Below, in pieces: positions 16,448 to 23,702 of a stretch of 64,000 nucleotides of DNA (positions are counted from its first letter, which is position 1; each line of letters starts with the position of its first letter). The translations under genes were made by a program, and so were the position numbers. The DNA is from Micrococcales bacterium (lineage in GTDB: Bacteria > Actinomycetota > Actinomycetes > S36-B12 > UBA10799). A model generated the notes under the pieces. It ran no database searches, had not been told where the DNA came from, and saw nothing but the letters and a program-made list of their open reading frames with translations. The stretch covers positions 124,001-188,000 of the forward strand of contig JADJCR010000005.1 in the NCBI GenBank assembly GCA_016703125.1. Reading direction: 5' to 3'.

Positions 16448-17620
16448 TCACGCCGACGCCCTCGCAGCCCTCCGTACCCACGGCGCTGCGAGGGCGTCGG
16501 CGAACCGGGTGAGAATCGGGCCAATGACGGCCAGCAGCAATACGTAGGTGGTCGTCAGCACCCCGACTTCCGCGAAGCCCGACGTGACCGCCAGTCCGGC
16601 GATCACGATGCTGAACTCCCCCCGCGCCACAAGGACCGTGCCCGCGCGCATCCGTCCTCGCGTGGCAGCCTGTTCCCTTGCCGCCGCGTACCACCCCGTC
16701 ACGACTTTGGTGAGCAGGGTCACCACACTGAGCACGATCGCCTCGGGCAGCACGTCCGGGATCGTCGCCAGATCCGTCTGCGACGCGAACGCGAGGAAGA
16801 AGACAGCCGCGAAGAGGTCCCTCAGCGGTTCGAGCACTCGTCGCGCGCGCCTGGCGGCATCCGTCGGGATCGCCAGGCCCACAAGGAAGGCCCCGACCGC
16901 CGAGGAGATGCCCAGCACCTCGGCCAGACCCGCCACCAGCAACGTCAGGCCCAGCACCCGCAACAGGACCTGTTCGTCGTCCTCGTGGTTGATGAGCCGT
17001 TCGGCCAGCCACTCGGCGCGCTGGGCCACGAACAGCACGGCCACGACGATGCCGATGGCCAGGACGGCTCCCAACGCCCCAGACAGCAGGGCGCCGCCCA
17101 CGAGGAAGACCCCGAGGATCGGCAGGAAGACGGCCATCGAGATGTCCTCGAGCACCAGTAGCGACAGCACCGCGGGGGTCTCCCGGTTGCCAAGGCGGTT
17201 GAGATCCCCGAGGACCTTGGCCACGATCCCCGACGAGGAGACCCAGGTCACACCGGCCAGGGCGAGGCAGGCCGGCAGTTCCCACCCGAGCAGCAAACCC
17301 AGGATGAAGCCCGGTGGCGCGTTGAGCAGGAAGTCCACCAACCCGCTGGGCGTATGCCGTTTCATGGCACTGGCGAACTCCTCCGTGGAGAACTCCAGGC
17401 CCAGGGCCAGCAGCAGCAGGACCACCCCGACCTCGGCCGCAGCTTCCAGGAAGGGCTCGGCGCTGCTGATGGAGATGGGTCCGCCTTCGGCGATCAGCAA
17501 GCCTGCCAGAAGGAACAGTGGTGCGGTGGACAGGCCGACGCGCAGGGCCAGCGCCCCCGCGCCTCCCAGCAGGATGAGCAGGAACCCCAGTTCCACGAGG
17601 AACGACGCATCACCCTGCAT
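16448..17620 (-). CDS. CPA2-family cation:proton antiporter (KhtU/KefB-like)
   Basis: A 390-residue membrane protein with about twelve hydrophobic segments and no C-terminal TrkA-N domain. ALGLEFSTEEF near residue 78 and GREFSI-type VARGEFSIVIAGLA near residue 330 are typical of the KefB/KhtU branch, which exports potassium or other monovalent cations in exchange for protons. It follows a separate RCK_C-type regulatory gene by 3 nt, the arrangement of Bacillus KhtT-KhtU. Its 3' end doubles as one arm of a 17-bp hairpin. Ion specificity is inferred. Confidence 0.85.
   Translation of the reverse strand: MQGDASFLVELGFLLILLGGAGALALRVGLSTAPLFLLAGLLIAEGGPISISSAEPFLEAAAEVGVVLLLLALGLEFSTEEFASAMKRHTPSGLVDFLLNAPPGFILGLLLGWELPACLALAGVTWVSSSGIVAKVLGDLNRLGNRETPAVLSLLVLEDISMAVFLPILGVFLVGGALLSGALGAVLAIGIVVAVLFVAQRAEWLAERLINHEDDEQVLLRVLGLTLLVAGLAEVLGISSAVGAFLVGLAIPTDAARRARRVLEPLRDLFAAVFFLAFASQTDLATIPDVLPEAIVLSVVTLLTKVVTGWYAAAREQAATRGRMRAGTVLVARGEFSIVIAGLAVTSGFAEVGVLTTTYVLLLAVIGPILTRFADALAAPWVRRAARASA
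16451..16502. terminator. Long hairpin between the peptide gene and the antiporter
   Basis: A perfect 17-bp stem (16451-16467 with 16486-16502) and an 18-nt loop start 4 nt after the peptide stop. The stem also encodes the last residues of the antiporter on the other strand, so it can terminate both converging transcripts. No T tract follows. Confidence 0.6.
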
Positions 17621-17623
17621 GCG

Positions 17624-18106
17624 TCACTGCGCTTCGAGCAGTTCACGCACCTTGCGCACACCGGAGTTCGTCCCGATGGCCACCAGGACGTCTCCAGCCA
17701 GGAGCAACTGGTCGGGGGTGGGTGAGCTGATGATCTCGTCGCCGCGCACGATGGCCACAATGCTGGAGCCGGTCAGAGTGCGGCAGTGGGTCTCCCCCAG
17801 CCTGGTGCCCACGAACGCTGACGTGCTCGGCAGCTTGATGGGCTCGGAGTGCAGTCCCGGAATCTCCCGGGTCAGGTCGGCGAGTTTTCGGGCGAAACGG
17901 GGGGCGCCGAGGATCTCGGCGATCGCCTCCCCCTCGTCCTCGTTGAGTTCCAGCAGGCTCTTGCTCGCATCGGGGTCGTCGCGGTCGTACTGCACGAACT
18001 CGCTGTTCCCCTCGCGGTACACGATGATGCCCACGCGCTGGCCGGCCTTCGTCTGGAATTCGTAGCGGATGCCGACGCCGGGCAGCAGGGTCTCGGAAAC
18101 CTCCAT
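17624..18106 (-). CDS. KhtT-like regulatory subunit with RCK_C domain
   Basis: A 160-residue soluble protein. The first ~75 residues (starting LLPGVGIRYEF) form the KhtT-type N-domain; residues about 80-160 (VGTRLGETHCRTLTGSSIVAIVRG to LLAGDVLVAIG) are a TrkA-C/RCK_C domain. In the Bacillus homologue this domain binds cyclic di-AMP and activates the antiporter. It is co-transcribed with the antiporter (3-nt gap). Together with KimA/CeoBC this gives the region both potassium import and export modules. Confidence 0.85.
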   Translation of the reverse strand: MEVSETLLPGVGIRYEFQTKAGQRVGIIVYREGNSEFVQYDRDDPDASKSLLELNEDEGEAIAEILGAPRFARKLADLTREIPGLHSEPIKLPSTSAFVGTRLGETHCRTLTGSSIVAIVRGDEIISSPTPDQLLLAGDVLVAIGTNSGVRKVRELLEAQ

Positions 18107-18234
18107 GCCCCCATCCTGCCGTAAAGCGTTGCTACGCAGCGTGATGAGTGACGCCGAACGCTGGGCGGCCGGCTGTCAAGTGAGACACGCCGTGAACGGA
18201 CGGTTAGATTCAACTCGAAGGCTAAATGTACCGA

Positions 18235-18250
18235 TGTGCGGTATGTCACA
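18235..18250. promoter_or_regulatory. Crp-like binding site upstream of the transglycosylase gene
   Basis: TGTGC, 6 nt, TCACA: one mismatch from the Crp consensus TGTGA-N6-TCACA. It lies about 60 bp before the start of a secreted cell-wall enzyme gene. In mycobacteria and corynebacteria, Crp/GlxR controls resuscitation-promoting-factor genes, which makes the context plausible. Confidence 0.5.
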
Positions 18251-18253
18251 GCC

Positions 18254-18278
18254 GACCGGTTGCCTCGTGAAACCGGTC
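18254..18278 (+). promoter_or_regulatory. Hairpin in the transglycosylase leader
   Basis: GACCGGTT and AACCGGTC form a perfect 8-bp stem around a 9-nt loop between the Crp-like site and the gene start. It could be a leader structure or a second operator. It lacks the conserved parts of a ydaO/c-di-AMP riboswitch. Confidence 0.35.
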
Positions 18279-18309
18279 ACAGATAACGTCCAGCCACGTG
18301 GAGCAGAAG

Positions 18310-19065
18310 ATGCCAGTGATTGCCTGTGCGGCGGTCATCATGGCCGTCGGGATCACCCCGGCGGTGGCCGAACCGGCGCCCACCCCCACCCCTGACGCGC
18401 AGGTGCAGACCGTTCGACAGCGCACCGTCGTCAAAGGCTTCAAGGCCACAGTGCGCACGACCACCGACGGCACCGTGCACCGCAATCGCCTGCGGGTGAT
18501 CGGCGGCGCGCCCCGCCAGGTCGAGATCCAGTACAGCAGCGACGGCAGCACCTGGGTCACGCAGAAGGTCAAGATGACCCAGGCCGACGGGCGGGTGCGG
18601 GTGGCCCTGACGGTGGCTCCCGATCGCAATCGGTGGCGGGTCAAGGTGCCGGCGACCGCCGATCATAAGCGCGTCCGCAGCCCGATCAAGACCTTCGCGG
18701 TCCAGGCCGCGGAGACCGAGTCGGCGTCGCCTCCGTTCCCTGCCATCACCGCATCCCAGATCGAGGCCAACAAGCTGTACGCGCGTGTGTACATCCTGAA
18801 CACCTACGGCTGGGGCGACGATCAGTGGTTCCCGCTCGAGCAACTGTGGACCCGGGAGTCCGGCTGGAACCACCTGGCGGTGAACCCGTCGTCCGGTGCC
18901 ACCGGCATCCCGCAGTCCCTGCCCGGCGACAAGATGGCCACCGCCGGCGCGGACTGGAAGACCAACCCCCAGACCCAGATCCGCTGGGGTGCGTCGTACA
19001 TCAAAGCCCGCTACGGCGATCCGAAGGGCGCGTGGGCGCACTTCAAGGCCAAGAACTGGTACTGA
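18310..19065 (+). CDS. Secreted lytic-transglycosylase-like protein
   Basis: A ~251-residue exported protein. A short signal peptide (to about PAVAEP) is followed by a ~90-residue beta-rich region and then, from about residue 145, a lysozyme-like C-terminal domain with WTRESGWNHLAVNPSSGATGIPQSLPG. The glutamate in RESGWN is the expected catalytic acid. Such modules in actinobacteria remodel peptidoglycan. The ATG at 18310 has GTGGAG 6 nt upstream; a GTG at 18298 is the other candidate and would add four residues including a lysine that suits a signal peptide. A Crp-like site precedes it. Confidence 0.8.
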   Translation: MPVIACAAVIMAVGITPAVAEPAPTPTPDAQVQTVRQRTVVKGFKATVRTTTDGTVHRNRLRVIGGAPRQVEIQYSSDGSTWVTQKVKMTQADGRVRVALTVAPDRNRWRVKVPATADHKRVRSPIKTFAVQAAETESASPPFPAITASQIEANKLYARVYILNTYGWGDDQWFPLEQLWTRESGWNHLAVNPSSGATGIPQSLPGDKMATAGADWKTNPQTQIRWGASYIKARYGDPKGAWAHFKAKNWY

Positions 19066-19069
19066 CAGG

Positions 19070-19738
19070 TCACTTGATACGTTCAGCGCGGGCCCGGGCC
19101 CGGCTCGCCAGCGTGACGTTGTCGCCCGGATAGTCGACCTTCACCGCCCGCACGCTCACCGGTGAGTCGAACCGGAACACGCCCTTGCGGTTGGCGGCGG
19201 TGTGACCGAGCAAGCGCCATTTGCCGTTGGGGCGCAGGCCCTGAACGCTGAGCGGCGCCCGGCCCGCGAAACCCCCGGTGCTGAGCACGGACCCGCGGAC
19301 CCGCACGATCGTGCTGCTGCTGCGCACCCGGGTCAGCACGGTCGAGGTCTGCTGCTTGCCCACGTTGAACGTCACTGTGAATTCGCTCATGCTCAGCAGC
19401 ACCCGGGACGTGACCGTTGCCGTCCACGTCCCGGCACTGTCTGCCGGGCAGATCAGCAGTGAGCCCCGCAAGGACCCCGGCCCGCGCCCGCCGAACCCGA
19501 CCGCGTCGAGCCGCGGCGTGCCCGTGGGCGCCGCGATCACAGAGACCGCCCAGCCGGCCCACGCGGGCACATCGACGGCGAGGTCGACTGGCGCTGATGT
19601 GCAGGCATAACCGGCCAGGACGACGTCGGCGATGGTGACCCTGACCTGATCGCTACCGCCGGAACCTGCCTGTGCGGGTCCGGCCAGCAGCCCACCCACC
19701 GAGACCGTGGCTGCCGTGACCGCTGCGATGCACCGCAC
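19070..19738 (-). CDS. Secreted hypothetical protein
   Basis: A 222-residue protein with a signal peptide (hydrophobic residues 5-20, cleavage near AQAGSG). The rest is predicted beta-rich with a central WTATVTSRVLLS stretch and a basic C-terminus (ASRARARAERIK). The last ~75 residues resemble surface-protein beta-sandwich repeats (KWRLLGHTAANRKGVFRF). I do not recognise a family. GTG start. It is convergent with the transglycosylase-like gene 4 bp away. Confidence 0.6.
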   Translation of the reverse strand: MRCIAAVTAATVSVGGLLAGPAQAGSGGSDQVRVTIADVVLAGYACTSAPVDLAVDVPAWAGWAVSVIAAPTGTPRLDAVGFGGRGPGSLRGSLLICPADSAGTWTATVTSRVLLSMSEFTVTFNVGKQQTSTVLTRVRSSSTIVRVRGSVLSTGGFAGRAPLSVQGLRPNGKWRLLGHTAANRKGVFRFDSPVSVRAVKVDYPGDNVTLASRARARAERIK

Positions 19739-19776
19739 GGCCCCACGCTATCGCTGCGCACGCACCACCCGGCGCC

Positions 19777-20262
19777 TCACGGCGTTGGACCCTGCTCCCG
19801 GACCCGGTCGACAGAGCGCATCGCCTGGCGCAGTTCGTCGAGCCACTCGGCCTCGTGCTGGCCAACGAGGCGTACGCACCACGCCAGCGCATCCGAGCGG
19901 GAACGGGCCACACCGGCCGCGACCAGCGTGTCGAGCACCCGGCGGTCGTCCTGCTTCAGTCGTGTCATCACCGGCACGCTCAACCGCGTGAAGATCCGTT
20001 CGGTATCACCACACCGGGCGCCCCACGCGACCTTGCGCCCGGTGGCGCGCTCGAGTTCCCGGGCGATGGCGATGCGCTCGTCGCGGGTCTGTTCCCGGAA
20101 ACGCGTGATGCGACCAGTCTGTGCGGCCGCGTCCGTGAGCCCCTCGCCGGGCAGGCGGCCCACCACGGTGATCTCCTCGCGGTCTACCACGACGTCGAAA
20201 TCCTCGAACCAGTCGCCGAGGCGCCCGGTCAACCATGCTGTCACTTCTTGCTGCGTAATCAT
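19777..20262 (-). CDS. Conserved actinobacterial protein with RHH-like C-terminus
   Basis: A 161-residue cytoplasmic protein. The N-terminal half (WFEDFDVVVDREEITVVGRLP) is a small alpha-beta region followed by a charged helix (REQTRDERIAIARELE). The C-terminal half (SVPVMTRLKQDDRRVLDTLVAAGVARSRSDALAWCVRLV) looks like a ribbon-helix-helix fold. That suggests a DNA-binding regulator, but it is not proven. ATG start; no operon partner. Confidence 0.65.
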   Translation of the reverse strand: MITQQEVTAWLTGRLGDWFEDFDVVVDREEITVVGRLPGEGLTDAAAQTGRITRFREQTRDERIAIARELERATGRKVAWGARCGDTERIFTRLSVPVMTRLKQDDRRVLDTLVAAGVARSRSDALAWCVRLVGQHEAEWLDELRQAMRSVDRVREQGPTP

Positions 20263-20326
20263 GTAATCATCATCGCCCTGTCGGGGGCGGCTGTCACCCG
20301 GTGTTCACCGCCGGAAGAATGGGGTC

Positions 20327-21034
20327 GTGCGGACCAACCGGAATCGGATCGTCGTCGAAGGGGACGTCGTGCGTCGCTATCCGATCCAGGAGTGGGACCG
20401 GGAGCGCCTGCGGCAGACCGCCGCCTGGCAGGAACTGGCGCGGGCGGCGGGGCTGCCTGTACCCGCCGTGCTGGCGGTGCACGATCACGGACCCCACCCT
20501 CATCTGGTGATGCAGCGCGCCCATGGCACGCCCCTCATGGAGACGGACCTGTCGGAGGCGGCGCAGCGACGGCTCGGCCGCGAGGTGGCCCGGGTCGCCG
20601 CGATGATGCGCGACGTCGCGGACCTACCCGCCGACCACCCGACATGGACGATCTTGTGGGAAGTGCTCGCCCGCATCGCCCCGGCGCGGCAGTGTCAGGC
20701 AGCCGCGGAGATCTCCCGCACGGCGCCCACGTGCCTGGTGCACGGCGATCTCAGCGCCGGGAACCTGGTGGTCACCGCGGACGGTGACCTCGTGGCCATC
20801 CTCGACTGGGACGGCGCGTCCCGGGCGGACCCCGCCATGGACTGGGCCGCGCTGTGCGCCAACTGCCCTCCCGGCGTGGTGGCTGCGATGCGGGCGGCCA
20901 CCCCCGAGGCGACCGTGCTGGACGCCCGAGCGCGGGTCTACCTTGACACCTGGCCCGTGCAGCACGAGCTCTGGCTCGCCGGCGAACACCCCTGGCTATC
21001 CGGTGACCGGCCCCTGACCGAACCGCGTACGTGA
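20327..21034 (+). CDS. APH-family phosphotransferase
   Basis: A 235-residue kinase of the aminoglycoside phosphotransferase superfamily. The catalytic loop VHGDLSAGNLVV (about residues 140-151) and the metal motif AILDWDGAS are clear. The protein is short compared with resistance enzymes (~260-270), so it more likely acts on a small metabolite; no resistance role can be claimed. GTG start with AAGAAT 6 nt upstream, a possible leaderless promoter. Its 3' end overlaps the convergent CDF transporter gene by 39 bp. Confidence 0.75.
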   Translation: MRTNRNRIVVEGDVVRRYPIQEWDRERLRQTAAWQELARAAGLPVPAVLAVHDHGPHPHLVMQRAHGTPLMETDLSEAAQRRLGREVARVAAMMRDVADLPADHPTWTILWEVLARIAPARQCQAAAEISRTAPTCLVHGDLSAGNLVVTADGDLVAILDWDGASRADPAMDWAALCANCPPGVVAAMRAATPEATVLDARARVYLDTWPVQHELWLAGEHPWLSGDRPLTEPRT

Positions 21035-21949
21035 GGCGTCGATCCGGTGCTCGGCACCTACCGGGATGTCGTTCCAGGCCCGCGGGTCCTCCAGCGGCTC
21101 GATGTGGATGGTGACGACCGTCTCCGGCAACCGGTCGTCGATCTCTTCCTCGATCTGAGCGGTCAGATCGTGTGCCTCCCGCACGCTTCGGTCCCCCGGC
21201 ACCAGCATGTGCACGGACACGAACCGCTGCCGTCCCGAGGCCCGGCTCTGCAGCGCGTGGAACCGGACGTCCTCGGCCTCGTGCGCGGCGAGCACGGCGA
21301 CGACCTCGTCGATGTCGGCGTCCGACAGTCGTTCGTCGAGCAGGCTCGACACGGAGTCGCGCAGCAGTTTCCAGCCCGTCCACAAGATGTTGGCCCCCAC
21401 CGCCAGCGCGATGAGCGGGTCCAGGGGCACCCAACCGGTCAGCGCGACCGCACCGACGCCCACCACCACCCCGGCCGAGGTCCAGACATCGGTCATGAGG
21501 TGCTTGCCGTCGGCCACCAGGACCATGGATCGGTGGGCGCGCCCGACCCGCATCAGGATCAGGGCCACGACCCCGTTGAGCACCGAGGCGATCACCGACA
21601 CAACCAACCCGATCCCCACCTGCTCCAGCGGCTGCGGCGAGAGCAGCCTGTTCACCGCCGTGGCGATGATGGCCGCGGATGCCCCGAGGATCAGTACGCC
21701 TTCGACCATGGCCGACAGGTACTCCGCCTTGCCGTGGCCGAAGTGGTGTTCGGCATCCGCAGGCCGGTTCGCCGCCCGCAGGGCGAAGACCGCAACGAGT
21801 GCCGCTCCGATGTTGACCGTGGACTCCAGCGCGTCCGAGAGCAGACCGACCGAGCCGGTGAGCTGCCAGGCGAGCGTCTTCAGCGCCAGCACCAGGATGC
21901 CCGTCGCCAGCGAGAGCCACGCGAAACGCTCCAGATACCGGTCAGCCAT
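20996..21949 (-). CDS. Cation diffusion facilitator (CDF) metal transporter
   Basis: A 317-residue membrane protein with six hydrophobic segments in residues about 10-200 and a ~90-residue cytoplasmic C-terminal domain. Family motifs are LLSDALESTVN in the second helix, HHFGHGKAEYLS in the loop, and DVWTSAGVVVG in the fifth helix, which carry metal-binding Asp/His residues. It is expected to export zinc, iron or manganese with proton exchange. It is the last gene of an operon, its ATG overlapping the Nudix stop by 8 nt. Confidence 0.88.
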   Translation of the reverse strand: MADRYLERFAWLSLATGILVLALKTLAWQLTGSVGLLSDALESTVNIGAALVAVFALRAANRPADAEHHFGHGKAEYLSAMVEGVLILGASAAIIATAVNRLLSPQPLEQVGIGLVVSVIASVLNGVVALILMRVGRAHRSMVLVADGKHLMTDVWTSAGVVVGVGAVALTGWVPLDPLIALAVGANILWTGWKLLRDSVSSLLDERLSDADIDEVVAVLAAHEAEDVRFHALQSRASGRQRFVSVHMLVPGDRSVREAHDLTAQIEEEIDDRLPETVVTIHIEPLEDPRAWNDIPVGAEHRIDASRTRFGQGPVTG

Positions 21950-22754
21950 CGAGCCATTCCCACAACTGCGAAACCGGGATGGTGCGGTCCACGCGGGCCC
22001 GCAGACCACGATCGGAGGTCACCACCAGCACGTCCGCCAGCGTACGCCCGCGCTCCGCGATGGTGTCGTCCCCGGACCCGGTTGCGCGCAGGACGCGGAC
22101 CAAGCCGTCCAGCGGCCGCTCGGGCACATCCCGGGCACGACCCTCAACGACGACGTCGATGCTGGACACCAGATGCGGGTGCCCGTCGTACCGCACGACC
22201 CGCCCGGCCAGTGCTTCCAGCCGTTCGAGCAGTCGTTGCGCCGCACCGGCCCGGTCGCGCCACCAGCCGTCGGGCCGGCTGCCGACCACATTGGCGGCGT
22301 CGACGAGCAACGCGATCCGGGGCGCACCCAGGTCCGGCAGGGACTCCCGGAACCCCGGGTGGAGGTCCCATTCCGCGATCGCGTGCAGCGGCACCCACTC
22401 GAGTTGCACGCTCTCGGCATGCGGGGCGACCAGGGGGCGCCGGCCTGCGTTGGCTATGACCGTGTCGTAGCGCCAGTCCGGGTGCTGCAACCGGCGCACC
22501 CCCAGCACGCTCACGGAGGAGGGGTCCAGGGCCGCCTCCTCCTGTGCCTCGCGCAGCGCGGCGGCAACGACCCCCTCATGCGAGTCGCGGGCACCTCCCG
22601 GGATCGCCCACGTCCCTCCCTGATGGGCCCAGCGTGGGCGCAACTGCACGAGCACGTGATCCGCCACGACCAGGAACAGTCCCGCCGCACCATGTCGGCC
22701 CCAGTGCCGGGAGCCACACCCGCATGACACCCAGCCGTTGCCGTCGAGTTCCAT
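21942..22754 (-). CDS. Nudix hydrolase fused to a NYN-like domain
   Basis: A 270-residue two-domain protein. Residues about 10-140 are a Nudix domain with a complete box at about 53-75 (GGARDSHE, then REAQEEA), preceded by a CGC-containing N-terminus and HWGRHGAAGL. Residues about 146-270 (ALLVDAANVVGSRPDGWW, later VVVTSDRGLRARV) look like an NYN/PIN-type nuclease fold with conserved aspartates. One enzyme may hydrolyse a nucleotide derivative and cleave RNA, but neither activity is shown. It sits in an operon between a coiled-coil membrane gene (3-nt gap) and a CDF transporter (8-nt overlap). Confidence 0.75.
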   Translation of the reverse strand: MELDGNGWVSCGCGSRHWGRHGAAGLFLVVADHVLVQLRPRWAHQGGTWAIPGGARDSHEGVVAAALREAQEEAALDPSSVSVLGVRRLQHPDWRYDTVIANAGRRPLVAPHAESVQLEWVPLHAIAEWDLHPGFRESLPDLGAPRIALLVDAANVVGSRPDGWWRDRAGAAQRLLERLEALAGRVVRYDGHPHLVSSIDVVVEGRARDVPERPLDGLVRVLRATGSGDDTIAERGRTLADVLVVTSDRGLRARVDRTIPVSQLWEWLDG

Positions 22755-22757
22755 GGG

Positions 22758-23324
22758 TTACCGCAACCCGGCCCGGCAGGCGGGCAGCACCGCCTCGAGC
22801 GTCGCGGCCGCCTGCTCGGAGCCGGACTCGATGTCCGGGCCTGAGTGGATCTGGGCCAGTGCGGCGATCGCAGCGGCTGAGCAGGTCTGCGCATTGCGCA
22901 ACTGGGCCTGCAGTGCCGCCACCTCGGCCCGCGCACGGCGCAGCCCCCCGTCGGCCTGCTGCAGTTCGCGTTCGGCAGCCCGTTGCGCAGCGACCTGTTT
23001 GTTGACGTTCGCGTCGGCTGCGGCCACCTGCTCCTCGGTGAGATTGAGCCGACCCGTGACCTCCGCGAGGCGTTCCTTCGACGTCGACAGTTGGGTGAGC
23101 AGTTCCTCGCTGCGCGCCGACAACTGAGCTGTCTGCGCCCTCAGTTCCTCCGCAGCGGCGACCGCCTCGTTCTCGCTGCGGACCGCCGAGTCGGCGCGGG
23201 TGCGCAGAACCACGTTGATGATCAGCAGAGTCAGCGTGAGCACACCGAGCACCGCGACGGCGATCTGCCATGGTCGCCGCGGATCGCGCGGACCGGCCTC
23301 CGGGTCCGCAGGTGCCTGCGACAT
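22758..23324 (-). CDS. Membrane-anchored coiled-coil protein
   Basis: A 188-residue protein. One transmembrane helix (IAVAVLGVLTLTLLIINVVL) lies at about residues 21-40 after a short acidic/proline tail, then a long coiled coil covers residues about 45-145 with heptad-like Ala/Leu/Glu repeats. A C-terminal segment has two cysteines (QTCSAA and LPACRA). Topology is likely cytoplasm-in with the coil outside. No known family. The ATG has GGAGG 4 nt upstream. It is the first gene of the coil-Nudix-CDF operon. Confidence 0.7.
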   Translation of the reverse strand: MSQAPADPEAGPRDPRRPWQIAVAVLGVLTLTLLIINVVLRTRADSAVRSENEAVAAAEELRAQTAQLSARSEELLTQLSTSKERLAEVTGRLNLTEEQVAAADANVNKQVAAQRAAERELQQADGGLRRARAEVAALQAQLRNAQTCSAAAIAALAQIHSGPDIESGSEQAAATLEAVLPACRAGLR

Positions 23325-23376
23325 GACGCCTCCACAGTGGTCGGCCACCTACGGTAGCGCGTGCCGGTACGGCCGC

Positions 23377-23662
23377 CACGCCCCCACACCGGGCCGCCGG
23401 CCGCTCCACCTCAACCCGGGAGAGATCCGGACACCCGGGAGAGATCGAACCCGGTTGCATCGCTCCCCGCTGACCGTTTCACTCCCCGATGGCGCAGGAG
23501 TGCAGCCCACGCCCCCACACCGGGCCGCCGGCCGCTCCACCTCAACCCGGGAGAGATCCGGACACCCGGGAGAGATCGAACCCGGTTGCATCGCTCCCCG
23601 CTGACCGTTTCACTCCCCGATGGCGCAGGAGTGCAGCCCACGCCCCCACACCGGGCCGCCGG
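23377..23662. repeat. 131-bp intergenic tandem repeat, 2.2 copies
   Basis: Unit starts lie at 23377, 23508 and 23639; the two full copies look identical and a 24-bp partial third copy follows. Each unit holds two copies of CCCGGGAGAGATC and an imperfect hairpin (GGGAGAGAT pairing with ATCGCTCCC, arms 23437-23445/23459-23467 and 23568-23576/23590-23598). It fills most of the 380-bp gap between the coiled-coil gene and the phosphotransferase gene. Apparent frames on both strands exist only because of the repeat. The hairpin part recurs at 27571. Confidence 0.9.
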
Positions 23663-23702
23663 CAACCTTCCTGTGGAGGAGTGCCGCCCGTGACGGCTGG
23701 AC

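Noticed and set aside
18174..18310. ydaO/c-di-AMP riboswitch before the transglycosylase gene
   Set aside because: Such switches precede muralytic genes in actinobacteria, but the conserved GGGGGAACC-type core is absent; only a hairpin and a Crp-like site are visible.
20996..21034. Shared 3' end of APH kinase and CDF transporter as a sign of error
   Set aside because: Both proteins keep sensible C-termini; short convergent overlaps are common and need no repair.
23437..23467. tRNA-like TTCGATC arm in the repeat (minus strand)
   Set aside because: No matching acceptor, D or anticodon stems around it; the likeness is a short coincidence.
23377..23662. A CRISPR array or a repeated coding gene at the tandem repeat
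   Set aside because: Only two copies, 131 bp period with no repeat/spacer alternation; open frames on both strands follow only from the repeated composition.
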